From positions 1 to 9,325 of the forward strand of contig JAJAYU010000036.1 in NCBI GenBank assembly GCA_026786125.1: 9,325 bases of DNA, given 5' to 3'. Of this stretch, positions 6,498-9,325 are shown piece after piece; the first letter of the stretch is position 1; each line of letters begins with the position of its first letter. Under the pieces are notes generated by a model, which worked only from the letters and a program-made list of their open reading frames with translations, had not been told where the DNA came from and ran no database searches. The stretch is from Chamaesiphon sp. (GTDB taxonomy: Bacteria > Cyanobacteriota > Cyanobacteriia > Cyanobacteriales > Chamaesiphonaceae). Made by a program: the position numbers and the translations under genes.

Positions 6498-6526
6498 TGG
6501 ACTGTGAATACAGAACCAATTACAAT
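6498..6526 (+). promoter_or_regulatory. Candidate promoter of the glucosidase gene
   Basis: TGGACT (6498-6503) and TACAAT (6521-6526) are separated by 17 bp, each a 4/6 or better match to sigma-70 boxes. Transcription would start near 6533, giving a leader of about 45-55 nt that contains the dyad at 6543-6564. Just upstream, 6471-6494 can fold as GTTGGCG with CGCCCAAC (one bulge). Consensus match only. Confidence 0.4.
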
Positions 6527-6542
6527 GAAAATAAGTGCCCTA

Positions 6543-6564
6543 GACATCAACAATTCTTGATGTC
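6543..6564 (+). promoter_or_regulatory. Dyad/hairpin in the glucosidase leader
   Basis: Perfect 8-bp inverted repeat GACATCAA (6543-6550) / TTGATGTC (6557-6564) with a 6-nt spacer. As RNA an alternative longer stem adds CTAG (6540-6543) with CTAG (6567-6570) across a 3-nt bulge. It lies just after the predicted transcription start and ends 14-23 nt before the candidate start codons, a position suited to a repressor operator or a translation-controlling stem. Confidence 0.5.
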
Positions 6565-6586
6565 ATCTAGCCCAGAGATGATTGCT

Positions 6587-8863
6587 ATGTCAAATTCGAT
6601 CGAACTTGAAGGAAAAATCTTTGTCCCAGTTGGGGAGCTAGATCTACCAGGATGGGATTGCGTGGTAAGCGACAGAACGCAACCTGCCCTGACACTCAAA
6701 GATGACGATCTATTTCTGATTACCGACATGCTCGGCAATATTTCTGGCTGTTTACGAGATGAGACAATCTCCAGCTTGGGATTATTTTGTCGCGATACTC
6801 GCTTCTTGAGTCGGTTGGAACTTCAAATAGCAGGGCGTTCGCCGATTTTACTGACTTGCAATGCGGACAAAGGATTCGCACTCTCAGCACTTTGCACCAA
6901 TCCAACTATTCCGAATATTAATGCTGAAACGATTAGTATTCAAAGAGAAATTGTCATCAATGGCGGCTTGTTTGAAGAACTGACCATCCATAATTACAAT
7001 ACTACATCAGTTAGCTTTGAACTGAGCTTGAGCTTTGATGCTGACTTTGCCGATCTATTTGAGATTCGGGGTTTTCAGCGTCAGCAACGGGGTCGATTGC
7101 TGCGGTTAGCCCAAGTCGAAAGTCAAGATATCCCGACACCTGTCAAGGAATTGACATTGGCTTATCAGGGACTAGATGGGGCAATTCTAGAGTCACAAAT
7201 TCAATTCGATCATCGTCTGCCGGACTATCTCAAGGGCTACACCGCAGTCTGGCAAATTGAATTGGCTTCCCATGCTAGTTGTCAGATCGGCTATCGCTTG
7301 GCAATGTTGATGAACAATCGCCCAGTTTCACGGGTGAATAGTCCAATGGCATTAATCCAAGCTAAAGCAGCAGAAATGATGGAGGAAGACAACTGGCGAT
7401 CGCAAATTGTCCAAATTCGCACGGATAATCCGGAGATCAATCGGACGATCGAACGAGCAGAACAGGACATCTATTTATTGCGTCAGAGCTTCGATTTCGC
7501 TAGTTCCACGGTCAATAGTCTGGGTCAGAAAGGGACAGTACTAGCCGCAGGCGTACCCTGGTTCTGTACTCTATTTGGACGGGATGCGATTATTGCGGCT
7601 AGTCAGATTCTGATCCTCGATCCGACCATTGCCCGTGAAACATTGATGGTACTAGCTCATTACCAGGGCAAGGTCGATGATGAGTGGCGGGAAGAACAAC
7701 CAGGCAAAATTCTCCATGAATTACGGATGGTGGAAATGGCTCGGTGTCAGGAGATTCCCCACACGCCTTATTATGGAACAGTTGATGCGACACCACTATG
7801 GTTGATGCTATATGCCGAATATTATGCTTGGACTCATGATACCGATACCTTGGACAGGCTATGGGATCATGCTCTAGCAGCAATGGCGTGGATCGACAGG
7901 TTATGCGCCGATACTGGCTATCTCGCCTACTATCGCACCTCAGCACGGGGACTAGTTAACCAGGGCTGGAAAGATTCTAGTGATTGTATTGTCGATCGTC
8001 AGGGTAAAATTGCGACTGGGCCGATTGTGCTGTGTGAGGTTCAAGCCTATGTTTATGCTGCCAAAATACGGATGAGTGAACTGGCTAAAATTCGCCAAGA
8101 ACCTGAACTCGCCAGCCGTTGGCACCAGGAAGCTCAGAGCCTGAAACAACGTTTTAATCAGGATTTCTGGATTCCCGATCGAGATTTTATTGCCCTCGCT
8201 CTCGATGGTGCTGGTAAACAAGTAGATGGGATCGGTTCCAATCCAGGCCAATGTCTCCAGCATGGACTGCTTTATCCCGAAAAAGCAAAGAGTGTCGCCG
8301 AACGCCTACGAGCACCAGATATGTTTACTGGCTGGGGGATTCGGACCCTTAGTAGTCAGTCACCAGCATACAATCCGATCGGCTATCATACTGGCTCAGT
8401 CTGGCCCCATGACAATAGTTTGATTGCGATGGGTCTCCGTGCCGTTGGTGCCGTGGAACAAGCCTTAGAAGTTGCTGAAGGTATCTTGGACATGACGAGC
8501 CATCAACCCTATAACCGTCCGCCCGAACTATTCTGTGGCTACGAGCATACAGCAGGACATAGTCCGATTCAATACCCTGTAGCTTGTTCCCCTCAAGCCT
8601 GGGCAACTGGCACAATTTTCCAACTACTCCAGATGATGGTAAATTTAGTCCCTGATGCTCCCAGTAACTATCTCCGCATTATCGATCCAGCTTTACCAGC
8701 GAGCATTCAGCAACTTTCCTTCAAAAATCTCCGCGTCGGTAGCACCCTGATCGATCTAGAGTTTGCCCGCGAACAAAATGTTCAGGGTGAAGAGTTTCGA
8801 GCGACCACTTCCTGTCGAGTCCTGAAGAAGCGGGGGAATTTGCGGGTGACGATCGAAGCATAG
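6587..8863 (+). CDS. Amylo-alpha-1,6-glucosidase (glycogen-debranching type)
   Basis: Cytoplasmic enzyme of the GDE_C/GH133-like group that hydrolyses alpha-1,6 branch points, probably of glycogen; the exact substrate is not proven for the cyanobacterial branch. The 758-residue protein has an N-terminal beta-rich GDE_N-type domain (about 15-240: DDDLFLITDMLGNISG, GLFCRDTRFLSRLEL) and a C-terminal (alpha/alpha)6 barrel (about 290-758). Barrel signatures are GVPWFCTLFGRDA with R332-D333, YYGTVDATPLWL, GWKDSSD (W461, D463), GWGIRTL (W583), GSVWPHDN (606-610) and CGYEH (E653); acidic residues in the last motifs are catalytic candidates by analogy. The frame is open from a TTG at 6440. ATG codons at 6560, 6578 and 6587 are better starts. 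I choose 6587 (MSNSIELEGKIF) from the usual N-terminus of homologues as I recall it and the AGAGA about 8 nt upstream. ATG 6560 lies inside the leader dyad. Divergent from tRNA-Leu; transcribed alone. Confidence 0.9.
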   Translation: MSNSIELEGKIFVPVGELDLPGWDCVVSDRTQPALTLKDDDLFLITDMLGNISGCLRDETISSLGLFCRDTRFLSRLELQIAGRSPILLTCNADKGFALSALCTNPTIPNINAETISIQREIVINGGLFEELTIHNYNTTSVSFELSLSFDADFADLFEIRGFQRQQRGRLLRLAQVESQDIPTPVKELTLAYQGLDGAILESQIQFDHRLPDYLKGYTAVWQIELASHASCQIGYRLAMLMNNRPVSRVNSPMALIQAKAAEMMEEDNWRSQIVQIRTDNPEINRTIERAEQDIYLLRQSFDFASSTVNSLGQKGTVLAAGVPWFCTLFGRDAIIAASQILILDPTIARETLMVLAHYQGKVDDEWREEQPGKILHELRMVEMARCQEIPHTPYYGTVDATPLWLMLYAEYYAWTHDTDTLDRLWDHALAAMAWIDRLCADTGYLAYYRTSARGLVNQGWKDSSDCIVDRQGKIATGPIVLCEVQAYVYAAKIRMSELAKIRQEPELASRWHQEAQSLKQRFNQDFWIPDRDFIALALDGAGKQVDGIGSNPGQCLQHGLLYPEKAKSVAERLRAPDMFTGWGIRTLSSQSPAYNPIGYHTGSVWPHDNSLIAMGLRAVGAVEQALEVAEGILDMTSHQPYNRPPELFCGYEHTAGHSPIQYPVACSPQAWATGTIFQLLQMMVNLVPDAPSNYLRIIDPALPASIQQLSFKNLRVGSTLIDLEFAREQNVQGEEFRATTSCRVLKKRGNLRVTIEA

Positions 8864-9288
8864 GGGGAGAGGGATTGTGAGATAATTAACGAACGAGATT
8901 GAACAGAGCTTTAAATATTTCCTCGCCTACGAGATATTTTCACTGGCTTATGGGTACCTTAGAAATAACGAGATCGATGTCAATCTGCTGTTGGCACTTA
9001 GGCTAATCCAGAAACAGCATCAGGAATACAATACTATGAGGTAACAATACACCATGTGAATAAAAGCGGTAGAATTAGAAGCAAATTACTAAATCATTTA
9101 CTTGCCCTACTCTACAACTCAAGAGATCGGTTAGTTATCTTATCTGAATTTGAGTCTGAGCCAGTCTGGTTTCCCGATCAAGGGAAGCTTCCATCCCCCC
9201 ACGGGAGGCTACTTGCGCTGATCCCAGCCACAGAAGTACGCCAAGAAACAACAGTATGTCGAAAGAAATGTTCCATTGGTGAGGCTCA
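8864..9288. other. Long intergenic region without a convincing gene
   Basis: 425 bp between the glucosidase stop and the kinase start. A weak interrupted hairpin at 8913-8939 (AAATAT..CTCG / CGAG..ATATTT, with a 3-nt bulge) followed by a T may end the glucosidase transcript. A -10-like TACAAT lies at 9027-9032 without a good -35. At 9171-9192 TTCCC pairs with GGGAA, overlapping the 10-bp palindrome GGAAGCTTCC (9183-9192). An open frame at 9056-9292 resembles no family I know. The region probably holds the kinase promoter and leader. Confidence 0.5.
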
Positions 9289-9325
9289 ATGAGCTACTGC
9301 GTAAACCCTGACTGTCCCCAACCTA
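9289..9325 (+). CDS. Ser/Thr protein kinase, N-terminal fragment cut by the window end
   Basis: Only 12 codons are present: MSYCVNPDCPQP. This is the highly recognisable opening of a large group of cyanobacterial eukaryotic-type Ser/Thr kinases, which begin MSYC.NP.CP.PQN and continue with a second Cys pair to form a small zinc-ribbon ahead of the kinase domain. Cys4 and Cys9 are the first half of that ribbon. The ATG at 9289 is preceded by GGTGAGG (9278-9284), a plausible ribosome-binding site with 4-nt spacing, one of the better ones in this window. The kinase domain lies outside the window, so full length and intactness cannot be judged. Confidence 0.8.
   Translation, partial: MSYCVNPDCPQP

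Noticed and set aside
6440..6586. Extension of the glucosidase from the TTG at 6440
   Set aside because: The 49 extra residues look unlike protein, contain the promoter and dyad, and homologues as I recall them begin near MSNSIEL.
7599..8615. Minus-strand open frames within the glucosidase gene (7599-7946, 7952-8263, 8349-8615)
   Set aside because: Shadows of a well-supported plus-strand gene with no recognisable domains.
8829..8874. G-rich end of the glucosidase gene as a quadruplex
   Set aside because: G-runs exist, but one loop is about 16 nt, outside the usual pattern.
9056..9292. 78-codon open frame that overlaps the kinase start by ATGA
   Set aside because: The overlap resembles translational coupling, but the product matches no family, begins with a GTG lacking a ribosome site and has no clear composition bias. 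Kept only as a remote possibility.
1..9325. CRISPR array, insertion sequence, prophage or defence island
   Set aside because: No spaced direct repeats, transposase, integrase or known defence domains were found; the gene content is core cyanobacterial.

Overview
This is a cyanobacterial chromosome segment. Two perfect GCGATCGC (HIP1) octamers occur (1137-1144 and 7396-7403), and CGATCG/GATCGATC cores are frequent throughout. Both tRNA genes lack an encoded CCA. Obg has the short form without an OCT tail. The last bases open a protein kinase gene with an N-terminus characteristic of cyanobacteria. The abundance of CGATCG would fit a Chamaesiphon-like genome, but that genus-level guess is only an impression.

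Layout. 57-1376 (+): dynamin-like/Era-like GTPase with a C-terminal DUF697 membrane domain. 1377-1610: two small dispersed repeat hairpins, then the obg leader. 1611-2687 (+): obg/cgtA, convergent with tRNA-Ser(GCU) (2749-2835, -); a shared 11-bp hairpin lies between them. 2910-3398 (+): moaE, convergent with a VWA/metallopeptidase gene (3457-4650, -). Their junction is a C-rich tract that reads as a G-quadruplex motif on the minus strand. Behind it on the minus strand are a 51-residue one-helix membrane protein (4738-4893) and a secreted L,D-transpeptidase-like protein (5037-5957). 5958-6251: a 15-bp terminator and a 14-bp palindrome. 6252-6335 (-): an intronless tRNA-Leu(UAA), divergent from an amylo-alpha-1,6-glucosidase gene (6587-8863, +). 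The glucosidase leader carries a good promoter candidate followed by an 8-bp dyad. 8864-9288: no convincing gene. 9289-9325 (+): the first 12 codons of a Ser/Thr protein kinase.

How the genes relate. This is mostly a housekeeping neighbourhood of singly transcribed genes: ribosome assembly (Obg), molybdopterin synthesis (MoaE), storage glucan debranching, cell wall and two tRNAs. I see no multi-gene operon that forms a new system. The three consecutive minus-strand genes (LD-transpeptidase-like, small membrane protein, VWA metallopeptidase) are the only same-strand cluster. The gap between the first two is about 140 bp and between the last two about 90 bp, so co-transcription is possible but unproven.

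The items most worth following up are the dyad in the glucosidase leader, the intronless tRNA-Leu(UAA), the VWA metallopeptidase without its usual MoxR ATPase, the altered catalytic motif of the L,D-transpeptidase-like protein and the G-quadruplex at the moaE/VWA junction.
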